64,000 nt of DNA, from assembly GCF_902833055.1 (NCBI RefSeq), contig NZ_CADFEJ010000001.1:620001-684000 (forward strand), written 5' to 3'. Below the pieces are notes generated by a model, which ran no database searches, was not told where the DNA came from, and saw only the letters and a list, made by a program, of their open reading frames with translations. The position numbers were made by a program, and so were the translations under genes. Numbering within the stretch: the first letter of the stretch is position 1; each line of letters opens with the position of its first letter. This stretch comes from Burkholderia territorii (GTDB lineage Bacteria; Pseudomonadota; Gammaproteobacteria; Burkholderiales; Burkholderiaceae). Of the stretch, positions 43,755 through 53,062 are shown piece after piece.

Positions 43755-44693
43755 ATGCCCTTCGGTCCGTCTCCCGCTTTGCCGCCGTGTCCCGATCCGC
43801 TCGCGCGTGCGCCGCGCGTGCAGTGCGACGGCCGCTCGCCGCCCACCCGGCTGTATCCGTCGCCAGCCGCGCTGCAAGGCGCGGTCGTCGCGATCGTCAC
43901 CCGCGACACGCGCGGCTTCGCGTTGAGCGACGCGCAGCGGCTCACGCATTTCCCGGCGTCGCCGATCGTCTGCCTGTCGTGGTATCGCGGCCTCGACGTC
44001 GGGCTCGTGCAACGCACCGGCGACGGGCCCGCATGGCGGCCGTTCGGCGCATCCGCGACGCTGTCGGGCAGCCAGTCGATGCCGGTCGCGAGCTGGGCGC
44101 CAACGACCGGGCAAGGCGGCATCGTCTGCCTGCATGCCGACGCCGCACGCGCGCTGTTCGGCGTCGCGCTGCCGGCGATCCACGACACCTTCGTCGACGC
44201 GCATGCATGCCTCGACGACAGCTGGCAGCCGCTGCTCGATGCGCTCGTTAATGCCGAACACGACGACGATGCACTGGCCGCGCTCGACCGTTACGTCGCG
44301 CCGCGCTGGCACGCGCTGCGCGGCAACGTGTCGCCGCTGACGTCACTGCGCGATGCCGGACGCGGCTGGGTCGGGCGTCTCGCGTCGAAAGCGCGCGAAT
44401 GGCGGTACACCCACAGCCCGCGCCAGGTCGAACGGCGCATCAAGTCGTACAGCGGCCGCTCGTTGCGCGACTGGCAAACGCTGGTGCGCACCGAAGGCGT
44501 GTTCTTCGCCGCGCGCGACCGGCAGGAGGCCGGGCAGCCGGTCGACTGGGCCGCGCTCGCGCTGGACGAGGGATTCGCCGACCAGGCACACCTGAGCCGC
44601 GCGACGCGGCGCATCACCGGCTTCTCGCCGACCGAGTTCGTACGGCGCTTCGCCGAGGACGAATCGTTCTGGATGTACCGACTCTGGGTGTGA
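43755..44693 (+). CDS. AraC-family regulator
   Basis: A 312-residue regulator. The C-terminal AraC helix-turn-helix pair (about 215-300) contains RQVERRIKSYSGRSLRDWQT and DEGFADQAHLSRATRRITGF, then SPTEFVRRF. The N-terminal domain (about 20-200) contains two short cysteine-containing strands and is of a type found in uncharacterised AraC proteins. A TATACT -10 candidate overlaps the short divergent region (43741-43746), implying control of the P450 gene. The effector is unknown. Confidence 0.9.
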   Translation: MPFGPSPALPPCPDPLARAPRVQCDGRSPPTRLYPSPAALQGAVVAIVTRDTRGFALSDAQRLTHFPASPIVCLSWYRGLDVGLVQRTGDGPAWRPFGASATLSGSQSMPVASWAPTTGQGGIVCLHADAARALFGVALPAIHDTFVDAHACLDDSWQPLLDALVNAEHDDDALAALDRYVAPRWHALRGNVSPLTSLRDAGRGWVGRLASKAREWRYTHSPRQVERRIKSYSGRSLRDWQTLVRTEGVFFAARDRQEAGQPVDWAALALDEGFADQAHLSRATRRITGFSPTEFVRRFAEDESFWMYRLWV

Positions 44694-44714
44694 CAAGCCG
44701 CTGGCCGTCGCGCA

Positions 44715-45092
44715 TCAACCGGCCGATTCGATGAACCCGCCCTCGGGCGCCTGATGCGGCACATACCAGCCGAAATACACTTCGGCCTCGACGATCCGGC
44801 CATCGCGCACGCGCAACCGCTCTGCATTGCGAAACCGCCTGCCGGCGCTCGTGTCGGCTTCGTACACGACGAACACGTATTCGCCGTGCACGGCGACGTC
44901 GACGAACGCGAAACGGGCGAGCAACGCACTGTTCGGCCAGCAGCGCGCCAGATAGGCGTCGCGGTCGAGCCGGTTGTCGAGCGGGCTCGTGAAATGAAAG
45001 TCCGGCGCGATCAGTGCTTCGATCGCGTCGCGGTCCTTGTCGACGTACGCGCGATAGCTGGCGCGCGCAACGTCGCCGGGGTCGTCTGTCAT
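44715..45092 (-). CDS. SnoaL-like/NTF2-fold protein
   Basis: A 125-residue soluble protein of the SnoaL-like (NTF2 fold) group. It starts with a helix (VARASYRAYVDKDRDAIEAL). A pocket strand pair follows (APDFHFTSPLDNRLDRDAYL; ERLRVRDGRIVEAEVYFGWY). The fold serves isomerases, cyclases and small-molecule binding proteins; no specific reaction can be assigned. A good GGAGG lies before the ATG. Its neighbour is a LysR gene reading away from it. Confidence 0.85.
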   Translation of the reverse strand: MTDDPGDVARASYRAYVDKDRDAIEALIAPDFHFTSPLDNRLDRDAYLARCWPNSALLARFAFVDVAVHGEYVFVVYEADTSAGRRFRNAERLRVRDGRIVEAEVYFGWYVPHQAPEGGFIESAG

Positions 45093-45477
45093 CGTTGTTT
45101 CCTCCACGAAGGGCGGGGCCGGCGCGACAGCGCGCGCCGCCCTGACGCATCGATCGAATGCATGCGGGCAGCCCGACCGGCGACGACCGCCCACCGCGGG
45201 CAGCGATGCGTGCATGCGCGCCTCGATGCCATTCACGAAAACCCGCACCTGGCGATCGCTGCGACCATCTGCACACGGCGCGCCGCGTTTTCCGCCACGC
45301 GCGCCGATGGCGCGGTTGCCCGTTTTCGCACGCGCGGGCATGATGTCCGCCAGCGTGCCGGCCGAGCAGCCGGCTTGGGCGAGCATCGGCGCCGCGATCG
45401 ACATGCCGTCGATGCGCCGTCTCCGGCATCATCGAGCAATCCGCGTGCCGGCACCGGCCGCCCACCTCACCGACTCC
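45093..45477. other. spacer upstream of a LysR gene
   Basis: Nothing recognised. The frame of the LysR gene stays open for most of it, but the start MSLRAFRTLVAIARY at 45478 is a normal LysR N-terminus, so I treat the rest as non-coding. Confidence 0.4.
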
Positions 45478-46362
45478 ATGTCACTACGCGCATTCAGAAC
45501 GCTGGTCGCGATCGCCCGATACCGGACCTTCGCACGCGCCGGCGAAGCGATCGGGCTCACGCAATCGGCCGTGAGCCTGCAGATCAAGACGCTCGAAAGC
45601 GAATACAACGTGCAGCTGTTCGACCGTTCGCGCCGCCATCCGGTACTGACCGAAGCCGGCAACATCCTCGTCGCGCAAGCCGAGCAGGTGCTGGCGATGG
45701 TCGACCGGATTCCCGATGCGCTCAGCGACGAGAAGAAGCTGGTCGGCCGCCTGCGAATCGGCGCGATCCAGACCGCGCTGTCCGGACCGCTGCCCGATGC
45801 GCTGCTCGCGCTGCGTGCCGCGCATCCGTCGTTGCGCGTGCACGTATCGGCCGGCATGTCGGCCGAACTGGCGAACCGCGTCGCGGCCGGCGAGCTCGAT
45901 GCCGCGATCACGACGCGCCCGGTGCGCCCGCACCCGGCGCAACTGACGTGGACCACGCTGTACGAAGACCGCTTCTGGCTGCTCGCGCCACCGCAGTATG
46001 CGGAGCGCGACGCGCGCACGCTGCTCGAGGCGTTGCCGTTCATCCGCTTCGACGCGCAGGCATGGGCCGGCCGGATGATCGCCGCCGAGTTGCGCCGCAT
46101 CGGCGTGCGCGTACGCGAGGAGATGGTGCTCGACAGCGCGGAGACGATCGCGCGGATGGTCGCGCGCGGGCTCGGCGCGGCGATCGTCGCACTCCCCGAC
46201 TCGACGCTCGCGCGGCTGCCGCCCGTCACGCGCTTGCCGTTCGGCGAGCCGCAGATGGGCCGTGCGGTCGTGCTGCTCGAACACCAGTCGCGGCCGGCGG
46301 AACGTTTCGCGCGTGCGCTGGCCGCCGAAGTCACCGCATCATCGATGAGAATTTCTCATTGA
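45478..46362 (+). CDS. LysR-family regulator
   Basis: A 294-residue LysR protein. The DNA-binding part is FRTLVAIARYRTFARAGEAI / GLTQSAVSLQIKTLESEYNV. The effector domain begins near 90 (GRLRIGAIQTALSGPLPDAL) and continues with GMSAELANRVAAGELDAAIT. It lies 155 bp before the AEC transporter gene in the same direction. It may control that gene, or the SnoaL-like gene on the other side. Effector unknown. Confidence 0.93.
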   Translation: MSLRAFRTLVAIARYRTFARAGEAIGLTQSAVSLQIKTLESEYNVQLFDRSRRHPVLTEAGNILVAQAEQVLAMVDRIPDALSDEKKLVGRLRIGAIQTALSGPLPDALLALRAAHPSLRVHVSAGMSAELANRVAAGELDAAITTRPVRPHPAQLTWTTLYEDRFWLLAPPQYAERDARTLLEALPFIRFDAQAWAGRMIAAELRRIGVRVREEMVLDSAETIARMVARGLGAAIVALPDSTLARLPPVTRLPFGEPQMGRAVVLLEHQSRPAERFARALAAEVTASSMRISH

Positions 46363-46517
46363 ATACCCGATAATTAACCATTATTCCTGCTGCATCCGCG
46401 TGTTAACTTGGCGGCATCGTCACTCTTTCGATTGCGTGCCGCCATGTTGCCCGCCGGATGGATTCCCGCTTCGTTCCGCTGCCGCGCCTGCCTGCCGTCT
46501 CGCCCGAAGGCGCGTCG

Positions 46518-47450
46518 ATGATCGGCCCGATCCTGCTCGCGCTCGCGCCGGTCGCGCTGTTGGTGGCGCTCGGCCACGGCCTGCGCCGCACGGGCTTCAT
46601 CGCCGATGCGTTCTGGCCGCATGCCGAGCGGCTCTGCTATTACGTGCTGCTGCCCGCGCTGTTCGCGAACGGCCTCGCGAACGCGCGGCTGCAGGCGTTG
46701 CCCGTCGTGCCGCTGGCGGCGGCGCTGGTCGGTTCGACCGTGCTCGTCGCGGCGCTTCTGCTGCTGGTCCGCCGTTTCGTTTCGGTCGACGGCGCCGGAT
46801 TCACGTCGGTATTCCAGGGCGCGGTGCGCTTCAACAACTATGTCGGCACCGCGCTCGCCGCCGGACTCTTCGGCGCGCACGGAATCGCGCTCGCGGCAGT
46901 GTGCGTTGCGGTGATCGTGCCGACGGTGAACCTGATGTGCGTGCTGGTGTTCGCGCGCTACGGCATCACGCGGTTCGGCGCGTGGGCGCTCGTGCGCCAG
47001 ATCCTGTCGAATCCGCTCGTCGTCGGCTGCGCGCTGGGGATCGCGATGCAGGCCGCGGGCGTCGCGTTTCCGGCTGCCGTCGAGCCGGCCGTCCGTGCGC
47101 TCGGCGCCGCGTCGATGCCGCTCGGCCTGCTGTGCGTGGGCGCGGCGCTGAAGTTCGACACGGCGCGCCAATGGCTGCAGCCGATGTGCATCGCGTCGGC
47201 GTTCAAGTTCATGGCGATGCCGCTCGCCACGCTCGCGGCAGGCCGCCTGTTCGGGCTCGGCGATGCCGCGCTGACCATCGCGCTGCTGTTCCAGGCGCTG
47301 CCGACCTCGTCCTCGTCGTACATCATGGCGCGCCAGCTCGGCGGCGATGCACCGCTGATGGCCGGCATCACCGCGTTCCAGACAGTCGCCGCCGCACTCG
47401 CGATGCCGGCCGTGCTGACTGCGCTCGCATCGGCGCCGGTATTTCGCTGA
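46518..47450 (+). CDS. AEC-family transporter (auxin efflux carrier type)
   Basis: A 310-residue integral membrane protein with about 10 segments in two inverted halves. The start MIGPILLALAPVALLVALGH is typical. Later come PALFANGLANARLQ, SNPLVVGCALGIAMQAAGVA and LLFQALPTSSSSYIMARQLG, the conserved second-half motif. Bacterial AEC proteins transport malate or other carboxylates. The substrate is not evident. The start at 46518 fits the family; a longer start at 46458 is possible but adds a non-family stretch. Downstream of a LysR gene. Confidence 0.9.
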   Translation: MIGPILLALAPVALLVALGHGLRRTGFIADAFWPHAERLCYYVLLPALFANGLANARLQALPVVPLAAALVGSTVLVAALLLLVRRFVSVDGAGFTSVFQGAVRFNNYVGTALAAGLFGAHGIALAAVCVAVIVPTVNLMCVLVFARYGITRFGAWALVRQILSNPLVVGCALGIAMQAAGVAFPAAVEPAVRALGAASMPLGLLCVGAALKFDTARQWLQPMCIASAFKFMAMPLATLAAGRLFGLGDAALTIALLFQALPTSSSSYIMARQLGGDAPLMAGITAFQTVAAALAMPAVLTALASAPVFR

Positions 47451-47794
47451 CGGCCCGGCACCGCGCCGTGCCCGCGTCCGTCGCGCAAGCACAACCGCAC
47501 GAGCCAGCCTGACTCGCGACGCTTCGGGGACGGATACCGAATCCCGCTGCACGCGCGCAACCGCCCCGCCCGTTGCGCGGCACGCACGCATCGCCGATAT
47601 GCCCCCGGTTGTTCTCGCAGCCCCGCCAAAAAGCGCCTATGGTGAATGAAGCGGGTCCGTTGCCTCCGCCATTCGACTACACGTCGCTCGCACCGGCGGC
47701 CACGGCGCCGCGTTCCGGCACCATTCCCCGCAGCCGCGCGCATGCCCGGCCATGCGCGCGGCTGCGCCGCCCACCGGACTACCAGGAGGTAATC
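47451..47794. other. spacer upstream of the COG4315 gene
   Basis: It holds only a weak inverted repeat (GGCAC-CGCGCC-GTGCC, 47457-47472) just after the AEC stop codon, perhaps a terminator. No other gene or site is supported. Confidence 0.35.
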
Positions 47795-48169
47795 ATGAAA
47801 GCCGCGCTGCTCGTCAGCTCCGCCGTGCTCGCCATGGCGTCCGTCTCGGCCTCGGCTCAAGGCTCGATCACCAAGGTCGAAAACGGCGCGCTCGTCGCTG
47901 CGAACGGCATGACCGTCTACGCATTCGACAAGGACAAGCCCAACGCAGGCACCAGCGCATGCACGGGCCAATGCGAAGCGATCTGGCCGCCGTACAAGGC
48001 CAGCGCGACCGATGTCCCGGTCGGCCCCTACACGATCGTCAAGCGCGACGACGGCAGCCCGCAATGGGCCTACAAGGGCAAGCCACTGTACTTCTTCGCG
48101 AAGGACATGAAACAGGGCGACCGAAACGGCGACAACTTCAAGAACATGTGGCACGTGGTCGCGCCGTAA
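47795..48169 (+). CDS. COG4315-type exported protein
   Basis: A 124-residue exported protein with a signal peptide (MKAALLVSSAVLAMASVSAS, cleavage at ASA-Q). Two copies of the secreted repeat of unknown function follow: MTVYAFDKDKPNAGTSACTG QCEAIWPP and PLYFFAKDMKQGDRNGDNFK NMWHVV. A very strong AGGAGG lies before the ATG. Family proteins are common in Burkholderia and are predicted periplasmic; the function is unknown. It ends 157 bp before the convergent mmsA gene, with a shared hairpin between. Confidence 0.9.
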   Translation: MKAALLVSSAVLAMASVSASAQGSITKVENGALVAANGMTVYAFDKDKPNAGTSACTGQCEAIWPPYKASATDVPVGPYTIVKRDDGSPQWAYKGKPLYFFAKDMKQGDRNGDNFKNMWHVVAP

Positions 48170-48223
48170 GCGTGCCGTCCCGGTCTTCCGTGCCGGCACG
48201 GCCGCCGCGCAGATGAAAAGACT

Positions 48224-48246
48224 CGCCCCGGTCGGCGACCGGGGCG
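48224..48246. terminator. hairpin between convergent COG4315 and mmsA genes
   Basis: A stem CGCCCCGGTC/GACCGGGGCG with a GGC loop, extended outward by GAC/GTC past one mismatch. No long T-run follows, but the position between two converging stops is right for a bidirectional terminator. Confidence 0.55.
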
Positions 48247-48326
48247 GGTCCTTGCGTCCTTCCTTCGCGCGCCGCCTCGCGTCACGCCACCGACGGGCGC
48301 GCGTCGCGTGACGGCCGGATCGCGCG

Positions 48327-49844
48327 TCAGCGGTTCGACGGGAAGCTGAACACCGTGCCTTCGCGCACGCCGGCCGACGGCCAGCGCTGCGTGATCGTCT
48401 TGCGCTTCGTGTAGAAGCGCACCGCATCCGGACCGTACGCGTGCAGGTCGCCGAACAGCGAGCGCTTCCAGCCGCCGAACGAGTGATAGGCGACGGGCAC
48501 CGGCAGCGGCACGTTGATGCCGACCATGCCGATCTGGATGTTGTCGCTGAAATAGCGCGCCGCTTCGCCATCGCGCGTGAACAGGCACGTGCCGTTGCCG
48601 TATTCGTGCGCGTCGATCAGCGCCATCGCCTCGTCGAGCGACTTCAGGCGAATCACGCCGAGCACCGGCCCGAAGATCTCGTGCTGATAGATCGGCATGC
48701 CGGGCTTCACGTTGTCGAACAGGCACGGGCCGAGGTAGTAGCCGCCATCGTGGCCGTCGACCTTCACGCCGCGCCCGTCGACGACGAGCGTCGCGCCCGC
48801 TTCCACGCCCGCGTCGACGAAGCCCGTCACCTTCTCGAAATGCTGCTTCGTGACGAGCGGGCCCATGTCGACGCCGGCGCCGTTGCCCGGGCCGACCTTC
48901 ATCTTCGCGATCTCGGCCTTCAGGCCCTCGACCACCTTGTCGCCCGTTTCATCGCCGATCGCGACAACCAGCGGAATCGCCATGCAGCGCTCGCCGCACG
49001 AGCCGTACGCGGCGCCCATCAGCGCGTTCACCGCGTTGCCGATGTCGGCGTCGGGCATCACGACCGCGAAGTTCTTCGCGCCGCCAAGCGCCTGCACGCG
49101 CTTGCCGTGCGCGCAGCCGGTCGAATAGATGTATTCGGCGATCGGTGTCGAGCCGACGAAGCTCACCGCCTTCACGCGCGGGTCGGTCAACAGCGTGTCG
49201 ACTGCTTCCTTGTCGCCGTTCACGACGTTCAGCACGCCCGGAGGCAGGCCGGCCTCGAGCGCCAGTTCCGCCATGCGCAGCGTCGACGACGGCGTGCGCT
49301 CGGACGGCTTCAGCACGAACGTGTTGCCGCATGCGACGGCCATCGGCCACATCCACAGCGGCACCATCACCGGGAAGTTGAACGGCGTGATGCCGGCCGC
49401 GACGCCGAGCGCCTGGAATTCGCTCCACGAGTCGATCGCGGGGCCGACGTTCTTGGTGTGCTCGCCCTTCAGCAACTCGGGCACGTAGGTCGCGTATTCG
49501 ACGTTCTCGATTCCGCGCTGCAGCTCGCCCATCGCGTCGGCGAGCACCTTGCCGTGTTCGGCGGTGATCAGCGCGCACAGCTCGTCCGCGTGCTCCTCGA
49601 GCAGCGTCTTGAAGCGGCTCATCACGCGCGCGCGCTTCAGCGGCGGCGTATTGCGCCACGCGGGGAACGCGGCCTGCGCGGACGCGATCGCGGCTTCGAC
49701 GGTCAGCTTGTCGGCAAGCGCGACGCTCTTGCGCGATTCGCCGGTGGCCGGGTCGAACACCGGCTGCACGCGGCTGCCGCCGTCGACGCACTTGCCGTCG
49801 ATCAGGTGGCCGACGGTGGAGGTCACATTGCTGTCGTGTTTCAT
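48327..49844 (-). CDS. mmsA: methylmalonate-semialdehyde dehydrogenase (CoA-acylating)
   Basis: A 505-residue aldehyde dehydrogenase. It has the MmsA-type start VGHLIDGKCVDGGS, PFNFPVMVPLWMWP for the NAD/substrate region, and the catalytic cysteine region YGSCGERCMAI. The Cys at about 287 (G-E-R-C-M-A) is the expected nucleophile. The enzyme oxidises malonate or methylmalonate semialdehyde to acetyl- or propionyl-CoA. It lies 49 bp downstream of the omega-amino acid aminotransferase, the step that makes malonate semialdehyde from beta-alanine. The two form an operon under a divergent LysR protein. Confidence 0.95.
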   Translation of the reverse strand: MKHDSNVTSTVGHLIDGKCVDGGSRVQPVFDPATGESRKSVALADKLTVEAAIASAQAAFPAWRNTPPLKRARVMSRFKTLLEEHADELCALITAEHGKVLADAMGELQRGIENVEYATYVPELLKGEHTKNVGPAIDSWSEFQALGVAAGITPFNFPVMVPLWMWPMAVACGNTFVLKPSERTPSSTLRMAELALEAGLPPGVLNVVNGDKEAVDTLLTDPRVKAVSFVGSTPIAEYIYSTGCAHGKRVQALGGAKNFAVVMPDADIGNAVNALMGAAYGSCGERCMAIPLVVAIGDETGDKVVEGLKAEIAKMKVGPGNGAGVDMGPLVTKQHFEKVTGFVDAGVEAGATLVVDGRGVKVDGHDGGYYLGPCLFDNVKPGMPIYQHEIFGPVLGVIRLKSLDEAMALIDAHEYGNGTCLFTRDGEAARYFSDNIQIGMVGINVPLPVPVAYHSFGGWKRSLFGDLHAYGPDAVRFYTKRKTITQRWPSAGVREGTVFSFPSNR

Positions 49845-49893
49845 GATTCTGGCTCGGTCGTGAATTCGGTTGTCGCAGGGAACGGATTGCGGA

Positions 49894-51252
49894 TCAATCC
49901 ACTTCGTTCAGCGCGTCGGACAGCGCGTTCACGAGGTTGTCGATCTCGCGCTTTTCCGAAATGAACGGCGGCGCGAGCTGGATCGTGTCGCCGCCGTAGC
50001 GCACGTAGAAGCCCTTCGCCCAGCAGCGCATCGCGATCTCGTACGGCCGCCGTGCCGGCTCGCCCGGCAGCGCCGCGATCGTCAGGCCGGCCGCCAGCCC
50101 GTAGTTACGGATGTCGGTGATATGGCGCTGCCCCTTCAGCCCGTGCACGGCCGCCTCGAAATGCGGCGCGAGATCGCGCACACGCGCCACCGCGTCTTCC
50201 TTCACCAGCAGGTCGAGCGCCGCGACGCCGGCCGCGCACGCGACCGGGTGCGCCGAGTACGTGTAGCCGTGCGGAAACTCGAGCATGTACTCGGGGCCGC
50301 CCGCGGCCATGAACGTGTCGTAGATTTCCTTCGTCGCGATCACGCCGCCGAGCGGCTGCACGCCGTTCGTCACCTGTTTCGCGAAGTTCATGATGTCCGG
50401 CACCACGCCGAACGCGTCGGCGCCCGTCATCGCGCCGGCACGGCCGAAGCCCGTGATGACTTCGTCGAAGATCAGCAGGATGTCGTGCGCGGTACAGATG
50501 TCGCGCAGGCGCTTCAGATAGCCCTTCGGCGGCACGACCACGCCCGCCGAACCCGAGAACGGCTCGACGATCACGGCCGCGATGTTCGATGCATCGTGCA
50601 GCGCGATCAGGTCGAGCAGACGGTCGGCCAGATCGGCGCCGTGCTCCGGCATTCCGCGCGAGAAGCGGTTTTCGGCGAGTTGCGTGTGCGGCAGGAAGTC
50701 GGCGTCGATCCCCTGGCCGAACAGCTTGCGGTTCGGCCCGATCCCGCCGACCGAGATGCCGCCGAAGTTCACGCCGTGATAACCCTTCTCGCGGCCGATC
50801 AGGCGCGTCTTCGTGCCCTTGCCCTTGGCGCGCCAGTAAGCACGGGCCATCTTCAGCGACGTGTCGGCCGCTTCCGAACCCGAGCCCGTGAAGAATACGT
50901 AGTCGAGGCCGGCCGGCGTCAGCTCCTTGATCTTGTTCGCCAGCTCGAACGACCTCGGATGGCCGAACTGGAACGCCGGCGCGTAGTCGAGCTGCGCGAC
51001 CTGGCGGCTCACGGCTTCCGTGATTTCCGCGCGGCCGTGACCGAGGCCCGTGCACCACAGGCCCGACAGGCCGTCGAAGATCTTGCGGCCTTCCGCATCG
51101 GTGAAATACGCGTCCTTGGCCGACACGATCATGCGCGGATCGGACTTGAACTGACGGTTCGCCGTAAACGGCATCCAGTGGGCGTCGAGCCACGCGGCGT
51201 CGGTGCGGGTGCCGGTTTCGTCGTGCTGGCTGGCGGTGATCGTGTCGGTCAT
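49894..51252 (-). CDS. omega-amino acid/beta-alanine:pyruvate aminotransferase
   Basis: A 452-residue class III PLP aminotransferase. It resembles beta-alanine:pyruvate aminotransferases in DGLSGLWCTGLGHGRAEITE, AYWRAKGKGTKTRLIGREKG YHGV and VEPFSGSAGVVVPPKGYL. The Schiff-base lysine is in MNFAKQVTNGVQPLGG, and DEVITGFGRAG is the class III cofactor motif. The product semialdehyde is used by mmsA downstream. A LysR gene is divergent. Substrates such as beta-alanine or other omega-amino acids are inferred. Confidence 0.93.
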   Translation of the reverse strand: MTDTITASQHDETGTRTDAAWLDAHWMPFTANRQFKSDPRMIVSAKDAYFTDAEGRKIFDGLSGLWCTGLGHGRAEITEAVSRQVAQLDYAPAFQFGHPRSFELANKIKELTPAGLDYVFFTGSGSEAADTSLKMARAYWRAKGKGTKTRLIGREKGYHGVNFGGISVGGIGPNRKLFGQGIDADFLPHTQLAENRFSRGMPEHGADLADRLLDLIALHDASNIAAVIVEPFSGSAGVVVPPKGYLKRLRDICTAHDILLIFDEVITGFGRAGAMTGADAFGVVPDIMNFAKQVTNGVQPLGGVIATKEIYDTFMAAGGPEYMLEFPHGYTYSAHPVACAAGVAALDLLVKEDAVARVRDLAPHFEAAVHGLKGQRHITDIRNYGLAAGLTIAALPGEPARRPYEIAMRCWAKGFYVRYGGDTIQLAPPFISEKREIDNLVNALSDALNEVD

Positions 51253-51290
51253 GTCGGTCGGCGCGGCGCGCCCCTCCTTCTTGTGATGAT

Positions 51291-51356
51291 GTTGCGCATT
51301 GTCGGGAGGCCAATTAGTCTCTTCAATATCGCAATATCAATGTTCACTTGCGCAAC
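51291..51356. promoter_or_regulatory. paired TTGCGCA(A) sites in the divergent aminotransferase-LysR region
   Basis: GTTGCGCA (51291-51298) and TGCGCAAC (51349-51356) form an inverted pair with 8-bp arms. Each holds the palindrome TGCGCA. The second abuts the LysR start codon. An AT-rich core with ATATCGCAATAT lies between (51326-51337). Confidence 0.45.
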
Positions 51357-51357
51357 T

Positions 51358-52332
51358 ATGCAAGCAAAGAAACCGAAGAGCCGCGCGCTGCTCGGGCAGC
51401 TCAGCGACATGGATCTGCGGCTGCTGCGGGTCTTCAAGGGCGTCGTGCAGTGCGGCGGGATGGCGGCGGCCGAACTCGAGCTGAACATCGGCATCTCGAC
51501 GATCAGCCGGCACGTGAAGGACCTGGAAACGCGCCTGGGCCTCGTGCTGTGCCGGCGCGGCCGCGCGGGCTTCACGCTGACCGCCGAGGGGCAGACGGTG
51601 TACGAGGAGACGCTGCGACTGCTTGCATCGATGGAAGCGTTTCGCAGCAGAATCGACGGCATTCACGACAAGATGGGCGGAGAACTGCATGTCGCCGTAT
51701 TCGACAAGACGGCGACCAATCCGAACGCGCGGCTCGGCGACGCGATCCGCCAGTTCGCCGACGAAGCGCCCGACGTCGCACTGAACCTGCATGTCGCGTC
51801 GATCAACGAGGTCGAGCGCGGGATCATCGACGGCAGCTATCAGGTCGGGATCATCCCGGCGCACCGCAGCTCGGGCAGCCTCGTGTATTCGGAACTGTTC
51901 GACGAGCGGATGCTGCTGTACTGCGGCCGCCAGCACCCGCTGTTCGATGCGCCGCACGGCAAGCTCACATGGACGACGATTCGCGACCACGCGTTCGCCG
52001 GGCTCGGCTTCCACTCGCCGAACATGGAATTGAGCCATCGCGCGAAGCTCACGCGCAGCGCGACGGCATCGGACCAGGAATCGATCGCGACGCTGATCCT
52101 GTCGGGCCGCTACCTCGGGTTTCTGCCCGATCATTACGCGGAAAGCTTCGAAAACAAGGCGCTGATGCAGCCGATCGCGCCGCATCGCTTCAACTATCGG
52201 TGCCGGTTCGTGAGCCTGCTGCGGCGCTCGCCGCGGCCGACGCGCGCGGCGCTGCTGTTCCAGTCGTGCCTCGAGGCAGCGCATGCGGTGGCGCGGGAAG
52301 GCGAAGATGAGGCAGATGGCGGCGACGCCTAG
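51358..52332 (+). CDS. LysR-family regulator of the beta-alanine operon
   Basis: A 324-residue LysR protein. The helix-turn-helix region is MDLRLLRVFKGVVQCGGMAA / AELELNIGISTISRHVKDLE. The effector domain (about 110-300) includes GELHVAVFDKTATNPNARLG and LILSGRYLGFLPDHYAE. It lies divergently over a 105-bp region from the aminotransferase-mmsA operon, so it most likely activates it in response to beta-alanine or a related metabolite. The start could also be 18 nt upstream (MFTCAT...); the shorter form is more typical. Confidence 0.93.
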   Translation: MQAKKPKSRALLGQLSDMDLRLLRVFKGVVQCGGMAAAELELNIGISTISRHVKDLETRLGLVLCRRGRAGFTLTAEGQTVYEETLRLLASMEAFRSRIDGIHDKMGGELHVAVFDKTATNPNARLGDAIRQFADEAPDVALNLHVASINEVERGIIDGSYQVGIIPAHRSSGSLVYSELFDERMLLYCGRQHPLFDAPHGKLTWTTIRDHAFAGLGFHSPNMELSHRAKLTRSATASDQESIATLILSGRYLGFLPDHYAESFENKALMQPIAPHRFNYRCRFVSLLRRSPRPTRAALLFQSCLEAAHAVAREGEDEADGGDA

Positions 52333-52366
52333 CCGGGCCAGAGCTTCGCTCGCGCCGCCGTCCGAC

Positions 52367-52398
52367 GCGGCGCTGCGGCGCTGCGGCGCTGCGGCGCG
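52367..52398. repeat. 8-bp tandem repeat, about four copies
   Basis: GCGGCGCT is repeated three times and then ends as GCGGCGCG, between the LysR stop and the cupin start. The unit is not a multiple of three, but it lies in non-coding DNA. Copy-number change could alter promoter spacing. Confidence 0.8.
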
Positions 52399-52448
52399 AG
52401 CGCGCTCTGCGATAATGCGCACTTCCCGTTTTCCGCTCCCCGCCCGCC

Positions 52449-52940
52449 ATGACGCAGCCGTCCGCTCCGCTCCCCACCGACCTGCCGCCGATCTCGTGCC
52501 TGCCCGGCGATGCGCTGCCGTGGCTGCCGATGAGCGCGGACCTGCCGGGGCTCGCGATCAAGTATCTGCACATCAACGCGGCCGAGGACACACTCACCGC
52601 GCTGCTGAAGATGCCGGCCGGCGGCACGCTGCCGCGCCATCGCCACGACGGCGAGGTGTTCGTGCATACGCTGCAGGGCGCGTGGCGCTACCGCGAGTAC
52701 GAGTGGATCGCGCAGGCCGGCTCGACGGTGCTCGAACCGGCCGGGTCGGTGCATACGCCGGAAACGCTCGGCGCGCCCGGCGACGACGTGATCACCCTCA
52801 ACGTGATGCGCGGCGATCTGGTGCTGCTCGACGACGATGGCCGCGAAACCGCGCGCGAGAATTGCCGCGTCGCGCTGCTGCGCCAGCGCAAGCACGCGCG
52901 CACCGCGCCGCACGATGCGGCGCCGTTCGTCACCCGATGA
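52449..52940 (+). CDS. ChrR/acetylacetone-dioxygenase-like cupin
   Basis: A 163-residue soluble cupin. The metal-binding first motif is LPRHRHDGEVFVHTLQGAWR, and the second contains SVHTPETLGAPGDDVITLN. This resembles the ChrR-type and 2,4'-dihydroxyacetophenone-dioxygenase-like cupins. A C-terminal basic tail (RQRKHARTAPHD) follows. Substrate unknown. It lies between the LysR gene and a convergent epoxide hydrolase gene. Confidence 0.85.
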   Translation: MTQPSAPLPTDLPPISCLPGDALPWLPMSADLPGLAIKYLHINAAEDTLTALLKMPAGGTLPRHRHDGEVFVHTLQGAWRYREYEWIAQAGSTVLEPAGSVHTPETLGAPGDDVITLNVMRGDLVLLDDDGRETARENCRVALLRQRKHARTAPHDAAPFVTR

Positions 52941-53062
52941 TCACCCGGTAATCGCGCGGCAAGACAGACGCGCTCGTCGTGTCGCGATCCGTGCGGCGCC
53001 GGCGCTCGCCAACACGCGCATGTCGGCCCGCCCACGTCGCCCGCCACGCCGCCCAAAGTGCA

